DNA of 64,000 nt from Annulohypoxylon bovei var. microspora (taxonomy: Eukaryota; Ascomycota; Sordariomycetes; Xylariales; Hypoxylaceae): the NCBI GenBank assembly GCA_022836615.1, contig MU405220.1:248001-312000 (forward strand), in the 5' to 3' direction. This document shows positions 1 to 11,242 of the stretch, one piece after another (position 1 is the stretch's first letter; each line of letters opens with the position of its first letter). The notes below the pieces were generated by a model. The model was not told where the DNA came from, did not search any database, and worked only from the letters and a program-made list of their open reading frames with translations. The translations under genes were made by a program, and so were the position numbers.

Positions 1-1581
1 TCTTCCGCTACGGGGATGAGTAATAACTATTTATCCTCAAACGTCGGCCGCACTACCCAGAACAGGTGGCCGTCATAAACTCATCTGGGAAGCGCCGGAA
101 GGGGGGCTTCAATTTGCACATGATATACGACGGAATGTGGCGTTTATAGGAAAGGGACGAGAAAAATATAAAGCGGCGTTTGAATTATGGAATTTCAGGG
201 GTCACGACAGCGACCCGATTTATTTCTTTTATTCATTTATTATCTTTCGAAAGCATGGTTCATGACGGAATGTTCGCAAGGGAATGGGATGGAAATGGGA
301 TGGGAAAGGGAAACGAGGAAGGGTCTGTTTTTTATTCTTATCCTTCTTCCTTCCTCGTAATGAATGGTACACTCGGGCGAGCTTTTATCTAACGGTTTTT
401 ATGGGAGAGGGAGAATAGGGATTTATTAACTCTTTTTTTTCAACTTGTAGCAGAACTTACTATTCTATTTCTTCGGGCAAAAAAACTCTTTATCTAGGGA
501 AGAGCTAGGAGCCGGTCTGCGAGCTACGGGATCGTCTGCTTTTTTTGTCTGTCTCAATATACCATTTGTGTCGTTGGGTTTTTATTTCGCTTTTACTCAT
601 TTACAACTTGAATCTTTTCATCATTTGATTTCACGAATACTCGCGAGCGAAACAGAGGGACGGGATGAATGGCGGCGGGGGTTGGGAAGGATGATATGGC
701 ATGGGAAGGTAAAGGGAAAGAAAGGCCGATTGATTTACGGGTTTAGAAGAAACGAATGGACGGAAACATTGGGATTGGACCCGAGAACATCATCGATTGA
801 TATATGGGATATATATCTACTTTGGCTTGCTTGGTTCCTCTCCTCTCTCCTCTCACTCCTCTCATGAAGAACGCTGTAATTGTAGCTTGTGACTTGCATG
901 AACCAGCCCGAGGATCTTTCTTCCTATCCTCCCAATACCCTTTCTCGTACCGTTCTTCCCAAAAACAAGAGCCCGCTATCGCTTTTCCCCTCTTCTCCCC
1001 CGACGTGGGAGGAAAGCCCGGAAGCTTGTATGATCAACAGCAGATGTCTTTCGAAACATAAAAAAAAAATGAGGTCAAAGAGTTACGCCACCGTTTGCGG
1101 TTTATGGCCTATGACGACAGTTGTAAATGACAGCGACATAAAAAAAAAAAGAATAGTCCACCGACTTGAGTAGGTATGATACGATGTCTCCGTGCCCGGC
1201 AGCCAAAAAAGCTAAGCCGGAGATAAATAAAGATAAATAAAGGCTTTCTCGTGTTCCCAACTCCTATAATTTCGCCTGAAGCCCCTCTTTCCCTTCCCCA
1301 CCCACTCCCTAACCGCGAAGAGGGATTTGAGAAAAATATAATATTCCCGTCTCCTAGTAGAAGAAAGAAAATAAAAAGATAAAAACGATTTGACAAAAAA
1401 TAGTAAATATTCCCGCCCTTGTATAAACGCCTTGCAAATGCTCATGATATATGGGATATGTGACATGACATGGCTAGACAATGGCTGGCCCCACCCGCGG
1501 ATATCTTCTAAGACGCCCAAGCATAGGAATCAATCGACTAAACCCAACCGCCTCCTCGCAGGTATAAGTAGCAGGATATAA
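1..1581. other. intergenic, no gene supported
   Basis: The stretch is AT-rich to mixed DNA with poly-A/poly-T runs and purine-rich blocks. Open frames here are at most about 100 codons, overlap one another on both strands and show no recognisable protein motif. It may contain the 3' region of the F-box gene that ends at 1582. I see no tRNA or repeat in it. Confidence 0.5.
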
Positions 1582-3165
1582 TTATTCGATGGGATCTTCC
1601 TCGATAGCATCGAGGGGTGGGCGGACCGAGGCCGGTGCTGCCCGTCCATACCACCACTCGTCCTCCTCAGCAGCGCCGTCCTCGCGAATCAGCTCCAGCA
1701 TGACCTGAGCGTTGCGCTTGATGTCCAGAGGTCGCTCGACGATCCCCCGGTCGAGTATAAGGGCCTCGGCCGTAGGGAGCCATAATTGTTGCAATGTCGG
1801 CAGGTCGGGGAGTATTATCTTGAGCTGTTCTCGTGATAGCTCGCCCATTGGCATGCCCTCAGCCAGACTGCTATGGAAGACCAAGCTTTCCCACGAACTA
1901 ATCATCGACACGTCGCTTCCCCTTCGGCCTGTCTCCGATCCCTGCCGCCCACGACCATTTATATGCGCCTCTCCGAATTTTGTGAATTGCTCTTCACCCG
2001 CGCTCGACTTTTTCCGAGTAATTCCCATAAACCCTCGTCGCGGTTTTATTACCGGTTCCATAAGCGCCGGCTCCCTCGTAACCGAATTAAACCATGAATC
2101 CACGGCTCCTCTCCTCGAATTATATCCTTTAATCTCCCAAAATCGCTCTACCTGTCGAAGCCCACCAACACACATAGCAGTCACGTAAACTTCGTCGGGA
2201 GGCCGATCCTTTAAATAACCTCTAAGGGACCGCTCAAGTCGACCAACATACGAGGGAGGCCGAAGGCGCCGGCAGAAAGAAGACACGACCAGGGGGAACA
2301 CCTGGTGAACGCGTAGTAAGGTCTGATCATCGTACATGCTCATGATCTTAGCCTCGATAGGGTTGATAGTATAAGGCACATGTGATAAGCCATGCCCATG
2401 CTCTTTGATATACTCAATATGCAATGTCCGATAAGTTTCGAAGAAATGAAATATCGTGAAGAGTAGTGGTATTAGTCTGCGGCGCATCCGCTCGTATTGT
2501 GGTTCGAATTCGATACGCTGAGCCTCGGTAGTTCTAAGAAATATCTCCTTCGTCACCCTCTCGCATATTAGATAAGAGAGTTTTGAAGCAACATGTAGGC
2601 GGTGCCATATCCCACATAGATAATGAAGCCGTATGGTAGTCGGATCGGGTGCCGGATATAATCGTTTCGCATAAGCTGGTACGTGATTTTGTAAGTGGTA
2701 TCGCGCAATCGGGAGTTCGTTAACCGTGATCATCGCATGCCACGACCGTGACGCTAGACGCAGGTTTAAAACGTCAGATAAAGGTAAGGAGGCGATGATC
2801 TGAATCTTCAGTTCATTGGGGAGTGCCAAGAATAGTTGGTCAAAAGGCGTGGTTTTCCTCTTTGTTGTTTCGACAGACAACCTCCGCGTGTCATGATCGA
2901 CGGAACTTCGCGACGGCAAGATTGTCCTCCTGAGGCTGAAATTTGGGCGGCGTCTCTCTGTTTTCTCTGTTTTCTGGAGATCGTGAGAAGTTTGATCATT
3001 TGACTTTGGCCTTCTAATGGGTAATATGAAGGTGGACGATTCGGCCACGACAAGGCCATCGTGGGGGTTGGCAACAGCATCTTGAGGCTGTTCTTTCGAC
3101 TCGCTTAGCTTGAGCTTGTCGAAATATCGCGGCGAGGCGAATTCAGTAATATGTGGAGGATCCAT
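1582..3165 (-). CDS. F-box domain protein (single exon)
   Basis: A 527-residue intronless reading frame. Residues about 108-150 form an F-box: the run with LALPNELKIQIIASLPLSDV followed by LNLRLASRSWHAMI has the leucine/proline start and the conserved SW of the family. F-box proteins dock on Skp1 and present substrates to SCF (Skp1-Cullin-F-box) ubiquitin ligases, so a substrate-adaptor role is inferred. The N-terminal 100 residues are basic and low in order. The rest (150-527) has no repeat domain I recognise (no WD40, LRR or kelch pattern), so the substrate is unknown. The C-terminus is acidic (EEDEWW, AIEEDPIE). The start is the first ATG of the open frame, and no intron is needed. Neighbouring DNA on both sides is non-coding. 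Confidence 0.8.
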   Translation of the reverse strand: MDPPHITEFASPRYFDKLKLSESKEQPQDAVANPHDGLVVAESSTFILPIRRPKSNDQTSHDLQKTEKTERRRPNFSLRRTILPSRSSVDHDTRRLSVETTKRKTTPFDQLFLALPNELKIQIIASLPLSDVLNLRLASRSWHAMITVNELPIARYHLQNHVPAYAKRLYPAPDPTTIRLHYLCGIWHRLHVASKLSYLICERVTKEIFLRTTEAQRIEFEPQYERMRRRLIPLLFTIFHFFETYRTLHIEYIKEHGHGLSHVPYTINPIEAKIMSMYDDQTLLRVHQVFPLVVSSFCRRLRPPSYVGRLERSLRGYLKDRPPDEVYVTAMCVGGLRQVERFWEIKGYNSRRGAVDSWFNSVTREPALMEPVIKPRRGFMGITRKKSSAGEEQFTKFGEAHINGRGRQGSETGRRGSDVSMISSWESLVFHSSLAEGMPMGELSREQLKIILPDLPTLQQLWLPTAEALILDRGIVERPLDIKRNAQVMLELIREDGAAEEDEWWYGRAAPASVRPPLDAIEEDPIE

Positions 3166-4102
3166 TATGGAATACCCTCAGGTGATCAAACCGACACGCC
3201 TGGATCGAAAGGGAGGACAGGCAGTGCCTGTGACGCACGCTTGTCCTCTATCGGACAGGAAAGGCGATAGCAACGGAATCGGTAGTATCGAAGATGATCG
3301 GTCGCAAATCACACATGTTGAGACATTGAAGATACTCGTCGGATTAAATCGTCGAGAGCAGAAACCGTCCAAGGTACAATTCGACCTGATGGTTTACGGG
3401 TTGCGGGTTGCGGTTTGAACGTCGAATCGAGGGCGAAGGAAATCGAAAGAGCGACGAATGATAGCCACAACAACAATGCCAGAGAAGCGAGCGACGTCAG
3501 ATGTTACAGACGTAGTACGACAACCAAAGCGCTCCTTGCCTCCCTTTTCTCTAACACCTGACTCTAGTTGGTGTAAGTCTCGGCCGTAGGCGTGGGATTG
3601 GAATGTCAAGTCTCGTCAAGACCGGTACGGTTGCTGAAATTAAGGGCGGATGTCGCAGACCCTGCGGATTGGTAATGTCACAGACACGTAATCGATTCGA
3701 CGGCAAGGTGGAAGTTATCGCGGCGCAAGTAAGAGAAATGTCTTCCGGGTGATGAAGAATGCTGTCTAGTATTAGGGGGCCAAGATCCGAGACGCAATGG
3801 TTCTCCGAAGCCAAGATCCGGAAGGGTATGTAAAGATAGTGTCGTGTCGTGTCGTGTCGAAAAAAAGGTGTTGAGCGGAAAAGAAGGGCAAGGTTGACAG
3901 AAGAGGCAAGATAGGACAGACACCTAACGGCCGGGTACTAAGAAGTCTCGAGACCCATAAGGTTCACCACACAAGATAGAGTGGAAGTGTGGAAGTGGGT
4001 GGATAAGGTTTGAGGAGTATGGGAGTGTGGGAAAAATGAGGCCGAGAACCAAGTGGGAGTCGGCTCGCGAGTCTAAACCTTTCGCCCTTGGGACCTTTCA
4101 AT

Positions 4103-4142
4103 CTTGGGTGCTCGGGTGCTTGGGTGCTTGGGTGCTTGGGTG
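4103..4142. repeat. 8-bp minisatellite, 5 copies
   Basis: The unit CTTGGGTG is repeated five times head to tail. The second copy carries one substitution (CTCGGGTG), and a decayed sixth copy follows. It lies in non-coding DNA. Confidence 0.9.
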
Positions 4143-6310
4143 ATTGGGGGTAGGAAGAATTGGTAAGGACGGGAGTGGACGGGGAGAGCACGGGAGTGGA
4201 TTAGAAAGTGGATGGGCAGTGGATTGTAATGTGGATCAAGAGTGGTCCAGGACAGCCAGGAAAAACAGCGGGAGAATTTAGTACATGTACCTAGGTAAAA
4301 AGTGCGCGTGGTGCGTGTGGAGAAACGCTGTTGTTACTTGAGAAAGGTGCCAGGAAGGGACAGAAAGAAGCCAGGAAGAGCCAGGAAGTAGCCCATGGGG
4401 GTGTGCTAGGGGTGTGCTGGGACGGGGCGTGGCAGGCGTGGGTGGCACTAATCCACTAAACATTCGGTGTTATGGTGGCATGAGCTATAAAATAGGGTGC
4501 CCGAGGGGGGCGTCCTTTCTTTGCTTACGGCGATTTGACCGGCCAAATAGTGGAGTGCTGCCGACCTATCGCCAGCGAGTGATATCCATTGGATCAATCG
4601 AAGCCGCTATGCGAAATCTTATCGTTCTTCCCTTAGTGAACTGTCCACTGTCCGTCTACCGTCCACCATGGAAAAAATGACGAAGGAGCGCCCGACAGCC
4701 CCGAGCACATGGTTTAGGTACCTTAATGCGTTTTAGAAACAACGATTCGAACATCTCAACCCATTCTCACGATCCCATCATTCGTCACGATCCACACCTT
4801 TCGATCTCGTTATCAAAGACCCCAATTTGTCTGAATCGTCACCTATCTATCCGTCTATCTATCTTGATATGTGGATACAATCACATTTTCGATCAAGGTC
4901 AAGGTTTAATAATGTGATAATTGTCCTAACTTCTACAGTACCTACATACCTACACTGCCTCTGCATACTACATACTACATTTCAAGGTCCTATTATTATC
5001 AATATTAAAATCAATCCCGGCATCAGCTTATTTATTGCTAATCAAAAGTTGAACCGAATTTGAGGAACGGTTATTACCACGTTATGGCCTCGAAGTCAGT
5101 CAGATTCCGTGACCGTTCCATCGTGCGGTAATGACCGATAAGCCTTCCTCAAAGGGTATTCGTGGTATTCGTATTGTATCATATCCTTTGGCACACTGGC
5201 AGTCTGGGCCTCCGACTACCATCAGGACGACCAACCTATCGGGCCGCGATAGTCCCATAGATATATCGGTCTTCCGCAAATGACTTTCTGCTATTATAGT
5301 AGCCTCGCTCTCTCGCTCGGCCTTTTACCCAAAGCTTCCGCCGTGATATTCTCACCTAGCTTTTCTCCGTCATTAGCTTCACGTCCGTTTCTTTTCGGTC
5401 CCGTTAGTCAAGAATTATTACCATCACCATTATCATCAGGTTCATACGTTACTTTTCAACCCGTGTCTAGCCTGATCTCACGATGGGATTGGTGGTTGAG
5501 TCTATGCTATCTAATGAGGCACCGCGAAACGAAACTCCCAATTTAGCCTATTACCAACTCGGTTATAGCTTGCATATTGAGTATACCTAGTTACTTCGCG
5601 GAGCCTCGTGGATTTCCGATCATGTCTCGTTGGATATCTGAATAATTGCTGCGGCCAGTGCCGAGAGTAGCACCGACTTTTCTGTGTTCAAGGTTTTCGA
5701 AGATCGATGATGCTTGTAAACTTGGTTATCATAACCTATGATCTCTCTTTCTCGTCGACACGGTTCGTGACACGCTTGGCATCTGCGGTATTTGACCGAG
5801 TATCTAAAATGCTCTGTCGTCTGTCTACGTTACTTACAGACCGAAGACTCGAGAGGGTGTTGAAACTAGTAGTTGGAGCATAGCTTCAATAGCAACTGAC
5901 GATCGCGTCAATCTCACTCACGCAGCTTATATCCTACTGTCCTGTAGGGCTCTCTCTCACCACAGCTCTTGGCGGCTACATGGCTACATGGCTACCTAAA
6001 ACCAGTCGTCCGGGGGAGAGACGTCTTTCATCACGATTCACCAGCGCCAGTGATCCAGATGACCCTTTGGGAAGGATCTGCATTCGATTTCGGCACTTCT
6101 GGGGTTGCTTTTCTCATTTAGGTCTTGCAGTGTAACATGCCACCTTGACGGCGAGACAGCAAGAACACACTTCTTTCCCAATAGGATCGAGCCCCTTTTT
6201 TGCAATCTCTGCTCTGCGAGACATTGCACATGACCATTCACTCTGAATCGTCGAGTTTCATCGATGAAAATCGAGAACCGGAAGGGCCATGCAATCATGA
6301 TACAATTGCA

Positions 6311-6370
6311 TACACTGGTATACACTGGTATACACTGGTATACACTGGTATACACTGGTATACACTGGCA
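6311..6370. repeat. 10-bp minisatellite, 6 copies
   Basis: The unit TACACTGGTA is repeated six times. Five copies are identical and the last ends GGCA. The perfect copies suggest recent expansion by slippage. The array opens frames on both strands that translate as YTGIHWYTLV-like periodic peptides, which I regard as fortuitous. Confidence 0.95.
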
Positions 6371-6635
6371 TACAATAACCTTCGATGGTCATACATACAC
6401 GAGCCTACATATTTAATTATTGCGTGCGTCTCGGCGTAATCACTCCCGCAGCGCCCAAGACCGTTCCTGTCAGCACTTCATTTTATCCGGCATACATAAT
6501 CTCCTCCATCTCACGTCGTCTGCATTCTACGACCAACCCAAATACGACCGGTCATCGGTGTGAGCGACCACTTTGACGCTCTGGTTCAAGCAGTCCTAAA
6601 ACACCAACCGGTGATCGTATTGTATGTATCATTGT

Positions 6636-6667
6636 CTATGATACTATGATACTATGATACTATGATG
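6636..6667. repeat. 8-bp minisatellite, 4 copies
   Basis: The unit CTATGATA occurs three times exactly, followed by a fourth copy ending in G. It is non-coding and lies about 270 bases after the decamer array. Confidence 0.9.
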
Positions 6668-8797
6668 CTAGGAAGAACACCTTCCTTACCTACCTACAAT
6701 ACAAAACGTGCCGTGATCGTGGCCCGTTAGAAACAAGGGCTTAGGAATTCCCCGCGATAGAGCCGCCGGGTCCGTCCTCTTATGTTCGACAAGAAAGGGA
6801 CCGCCCATGTGGATCGGCGGCCTTACTACGGTGGTTTTTTCAGTCCTCTCAGTACCCGACGTAATTTCCTTCTCATTGGCTAACAGCCCCATTATCCGTC
6901 CTCAAATGTAGCCTTTTTTTTCCTAATGCCTTCTCTACATATTCACGACTATCAATTTTGAAGCCTACCACCTGCTATCTCAAGGCTAGAGAACAGCACA
7001 TCTGAACATGAACATGATGATGTTTTCGTATTAGAAAATTTGAACAGACCTTCACGAGTCTGAGTCATGTATTCACCAGTACAACGTCGCCGTGGATATA
7101 TCCCAAGGATTAGATGCTGGGACCTCGAGTAGGACTAAGTAGTGACAGCTCGAATTCACTTAACTATCCGCGGTCATAAGAAGCGAGTCGGTTTAAAGGA
7201 TCGCATATATGACTGTGTTGTCAAAGTGCAACGTGGTCTTCGTGAACAGAATTGAACTCGGAGAATGAAGCATGCTATTTGTGGCCTCGGCTGCAAATAT
7301 CACTCCATAAATAAAGACTGATCCATCGGCTTTTAGGGCATTCATGCTATATTCTAACAACATTCTCTAGTCTTCTTGAAAATGAGCAACGTCTAGTGGC
7401 AGGCCGTCGTCTCAGCCCTTCCCGACTGATGATGCCGCTGCAATGGCTTGGCTGATCAGAGAAAGAAGCTCATTCGGTAGGTGTGTTCCCACTGAAGAGG
7501 TCACACAGCCCGGAGGGCCTACTTCTTCAGTCTAGCCCAGGCCGACTATGTATAGCGAGCTGCCGAATACTACAGAAAGGGCCCTGGGGAAAAAACGTCA
7601 TCGGGGTTGGCTCTGATCTAGCCCCATCTTAACTCCAGTCGCCCTGCAGCCGTGACCAAGTTTGACGATGTCCATGCGGGACACGGGCTCAACAAAACGG
7701 CAGGTATTATTAAGAGATTGCTGTAGATATAGCCTTGTTCTCAGCTATGACACCTATCGCCTATCGTCTACTTAACGCGGGCTTTCTCTCCTGAGATGGA
7801 CGTTTGGGCATCACTTACATGATAATGTAGTTCTCTGCTCCTATCGTAACCCCTCAGCCTAGACCTGGCTTCTCAGGAGTCGAACGTCTCTTGCAAGCGA
7901 CCTACCCTGAGAAGACCCTGAGAAGGTGCTTTAATATATTGGGAGCATTGCCGCCTGTCGAGCCAAGTCTCCTTGCGCATGTTATCAATCCATCTCGCCA
8001 GTTAGGACACAGCGATAAGCATCCCGGCGACGAGCTTGGCTTGAGATCAAGATGAAACCAACCGAGTCAGTCTCCAAAATAGACGATTGATACCGCGGGA
8101 CACATCGCCCATGACGCAAGGTAACCTACGGATCGTATCATATCGAAAAGTCGACAAGTGAGACGACTATTATTCCTCGCCTCACTTGATTCTTCTGGTC
8201 ATTTTGCCATAGTAGGTGAATATTCTTGTTTTTTGTCACCGGACGCCTGCTTGATCTGTTCAGCTTGTCGGCCGGCCTCCTTTTTTTGAGAGCCAGCGGT
8301 GCAACTGTACCCCTCAGAGGTGCAATGCATATTCAGGACCTGTTTCGTGCTACACTTGGCCAGAGAAGGCCGCGAATGAGCAACAACGCATTGTAGAGCA
8401 AACGATGCTAGAAATAAGCCTTATCATGAAGTTCGCCGCACTCGCTGACTCAGAGTCGATGTGGCCCGAATACTGTACCTACACACCGGGTATGGGGAAC
8501 GCGTGCGCGTAAGGCCGTCTGGAAATGTTCTAAACTTCTTTAGCTTCCTTTTAAGAAGCACGGGGGAGCCAAGCCCCTAGGGATCTCAAGGATGAGCCCC
8601 ATATTCTCAGCTTCACCTACTATACGGATTAGGAAGTTCGTTATGAAAAGGAACATGGGGGGACGAATCGAATCTCTCATTTTACCCCCCAATTACTACT
8701 GCTATGTTCGCTGGGCTCCCTCAATGAAGCAATGGGCAGCTTTTCGAGAAGCACCAAAAGGCTTTTCCCCAATTTCCGATTTCTCCTTGGTAGAGAT

Positions 8798-8821
8798 CGA
8801 CCGACCGACCGACCGACCGAC
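8798..8821. repeat. (CGAC)6 microsatellite
   Basis: Six uninterrupted CGAC tetramers lie 22 bases before a second, unrelated heptamer array. Confidence 0.95.
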
Positions 8822-8842
8822 TAGCCCCGAGCCAACGGTTTG

Positions 8843-8870
8843 GCGTGCTGCGTGCTGCGTGCTGCGTGCT
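8843..8870. repeat. 7-bp minisatellite, 4 copies
   Basis: The unit GCGTGCT is repeated four times perfectly. It lies in DNA with no supported gene. Confidence 0.95.
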
Positions 8871-10048
8871 TGTGTGTTTCTATTTTTAGCAAGCCACATG
8901 TATGCCGTGGGCTGCCAGGCTGCGTGGGTTGTCCTCTTCATTTTCTCACTGGTGGCGTTCCTGGCCCCCCCGCCGTCACTGACGTCCCTTATTGTAAAGG
9001 GTACTTGTGAGCTACATGGATCAACATGGATCGAACTCCAAAACGACGGCCAAAACGGCGATGGCTGTTGGGAGTTCGGCTGACTATGCGTGTCCCTGTC
9101 ACGTACCATCATCGTCGCCGCCAAGACGTCGAGCATTCCCTTTTCTGCCACGAGAGTCGTCACTTGGGAAAAAAAGAACCATCCGATCTCTCTCCTTCCA
9201 TCTCGTTCCTCTCCCCGCCTGATCCTCCTCACCTTCGGACCCTCTCTTACCTGCCAATATGCGTGAAATACAGTAGCCTTCTTTTATCAACTCGACTACA
9301 CCACTAAGGTTAGGTTAGGTCTCTAGTCTACCGAATTTGGTAACCAACCAGTCATTTGCGACGGGAAGAGTCGGCGGAGCTTATACTCGTCGTTATTATT
9401 ACTACTACATACTACTACTATTATCTAAACCTGTCTCTAACTCACCTAGGTTCTTTTTCTTCAACTCCTAATTTTTGTCGTCTCACCTTTATTTACTAGC
9501 CCCGCGCCGAGTTTGAGGTCTTAAAGCCGAACAACAACATACCTACCTTAGCTTTCGCTTCGCCTTCATCTGCAACTCGAAAGCCCTTTGGTCCCCTACT
9601 TTCCCTCCCGCCGGTCTGCTAACTGCCGATGTCTGCCTCATACGAGGCGTAGTGGCGGTAGCCAAGAAAAGGAGCATACATTAACGTTGCTGCTGGGGCC
9701 GCTGCCACTCGACATTACCCAGCATATTCACCCGTCCCTTGACATTCTTCCCGAGACAGCGAGACAGCTCTGTCTCCCCCCGCAGCGCGGCTGTGTGCGT
9801 GTGTGCGGCGCGTGTTCAGGGAAAGATTGGCCCTCTTGCGCCAGACGCGCGCTCGTCTTCCCTTCCCCCCTCCCTTTCCCCCCTTTATCGAACCTATCCC
9901 ATCCCTTCCGGCCAATTTCCATTGGCTTTCCATGCGCCTGTAGACTGTGTGCGGTTCATACCACCACGCAAACTCGACTTGCCTCGCAAGGTAACCACAC
10001 CGAAAAAAAAAGCGGGCGCAATATATATATATATATATACTTACGCAG

Positions 10049-11242
10049 ATGGCCATGGACCCAACACCGAGCCAGCCGACCGCTCCCGGGTCCGGGCCCC
10101 TCCGGATCCCCGAGCCAGGCGCCCCCTCATCCTTCGCCGACGGCAACCACCCGCCGGAGACGGGCGTGATAGACTCGCCGGTATCGCCGGCCTCGCCCAA
10201 CGCGCTCGCGCGCTTCGAGTTCGAGGCCGGGCGCGGGAACGAGGGCTCCAAGATCCTGATGGTGGAGTGGGACCCGGCGCCGACGCGGGAGGAGGGCTGG
10301 GCCGTGACGTGGGAGGGCAAGGCGACGACGTTCCCGGTCGGCGAGCGGGTCGAGGACGCGGACGAGGCCGTCGAGGAGCAGGTCGAGGCCGGCCTGCAGC
10401 GGCGCCGCCAGCGCGTCTACTTCCTGCTGCCGTCCGACGTCGCCGTGCCGCCCGTCGTCACCATCTCGCACGCGGGCGCCGGCCGCGCGCTGACCGCCAA
10501 GGCGATGCCGGCGATCTTCGCGCCGGGGCTCGGCGCCGGGTCCCGCGACGCGGGCCGCAGAGGCGTGCTGCATACGGTGTGGGCCAGGCTCAGGGCCGCG
10601 CAGCTGCAGGACGAGATCCGCGCCGAGCTGAAGGACAACAGCGAGAGCGTGGGCCTCGAGATGGCGGTCCAGGAGCGCATCTGGATCATCGACCACTTCG
10701 GCCTCGACGACCTGCGGGTTCTCGATGCGGGCATTGGCGCTGTGGCGGTTCCCGTGTCCCCTCTGCCGCCGGCGAGCCCAAGGTCCCCGATAGGAGGGCG
10801 GCTAGGGGAGAAGTTGAGGGGGTTGAAGTTGGCGACTTCGCCGTCGGATTTGGCTAATCCTTTAGGTAATATTTCCATCTCCTTGCCTCTTCCCCATATT
10901 TTTTTTTGGCCCGGAGAGGTACTACCCCTCAGCCTCACTCATACTTACTCTTCCCCCTTAGGAACCCACTTCTCGCTGCAGAACCCGCATCTGCCGGGCC
11001 CTGATCGTCCTCCCCCGCCCAACAGGAGAGGGGACGAGGTGACGCCGCCGAGGACAGGCGCGGACCCAGCCGCCGGCGGCGTGGCATCCCTCGACGCCGT
11101 GCTCGGCGGGAGCAGCGCGCAGGTCGCGGCAGCGCCGCCCGCGACGCAGAGCAAGGAGACGGAGGACGAGCTGTTCGCGCTGCCCATGAGCCCCCGGAGC
11201 CCAGAGATGAAGACCAAGAGCCCGTTCGGGCTACTAAGGTAG
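10049..11242 (+). CDS. conserved fungal protein of unknown function (2 exons)
   Basis: Exons 10049-10865 and 10962-11242 give 365 residues. The 96-nt intron (GTAATA...CTTAG, phase 1, pyrimidine-rich end) keeps the frame open, so unspliced RNA would read as 397 residues. I prefer splicing because the intron is T-rich inside an extremely GC-rich gene. The start follows an (AT)n run and is the first ATG of the GC-rich block. A possible folded core spans residues about 50-230 (ARFEFE, ILMVEWD, W.V.WEGK, RVYFLLP, ERIWIIDHFG). The C-terminal half is Pro/Ser-rich and disordered. I recognise the N-terminal pattern only as a conserved fungal hypothetical protein, with no catalytic motif, signal peptide or membrane segment. 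Long frames in other phases reflect the GC bias. Confidence 0.7.
   Translation: MAMDPTPSQPTAPGSGPLRIPEPGAPSSFADGNHPPETGVIDSPVSPASPNALARFEFEAGRGNEGSKILMVEWDPAPTREEGWAVTWEGKATTFPVGERVEDADEAVEEQVEAGLQRRRQRVYFLLPSDVAVPPVVTISHAGAGRALTAKAMPAIFAPGLGAGSRDAGRRGVLHTVWARLRAAQLQDEIRAELKDNSESVGLEMAVQERIWIIDHFGLDDLRVLDAGIGAVAVPVSPLPPASPRSPIGGRLGEKLRGLKLATSPSDLANPLGNISISLPLPHIFFWPGEVLPLSLTHTYSSPLGTHFSLQNPHLPGPDRPPPPNRRGDEVTPPRTGADPAAGGVASLDAVLGGSSAQVAAAPPATQSKETEDELFALPMSPRSPEMKTKSPFGLLR

Larger units (their letters stand above)
3166..10048. other. 6.9-kb gene-poor region with short tandem repeats
   Basis: No reading frame in this stretch shows a family motif or a plausible exon series on either strand. 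Open frames are short and overlap. The region contains several short tandem arrays (listed separately at 4103, 6311, 6636, 8798 and 8843) and a pentamer GTGTC run at 3841-3860. The last roughly 700 bases before 10049 are pyrimidine-rich and probably form the leader of the gene starting there. A 163-codon frame at 8592-9083 contains the 8798 and 8843 arrays and looks fortuitous. Confidence 0.45.

Noticed and set aside
4738..4760. GTTCGAATC motif on the minus strand
   Set aside because: The flanks cannot pair as a T-stem and no cloverleaf surrounds it.
8592..9083. 163-codon plus-strand frame
   Set aside because: It runs through two tandem repeat arrays (giving DRPTDRPT and ACCVLRAC) and has no family motif or splice context.
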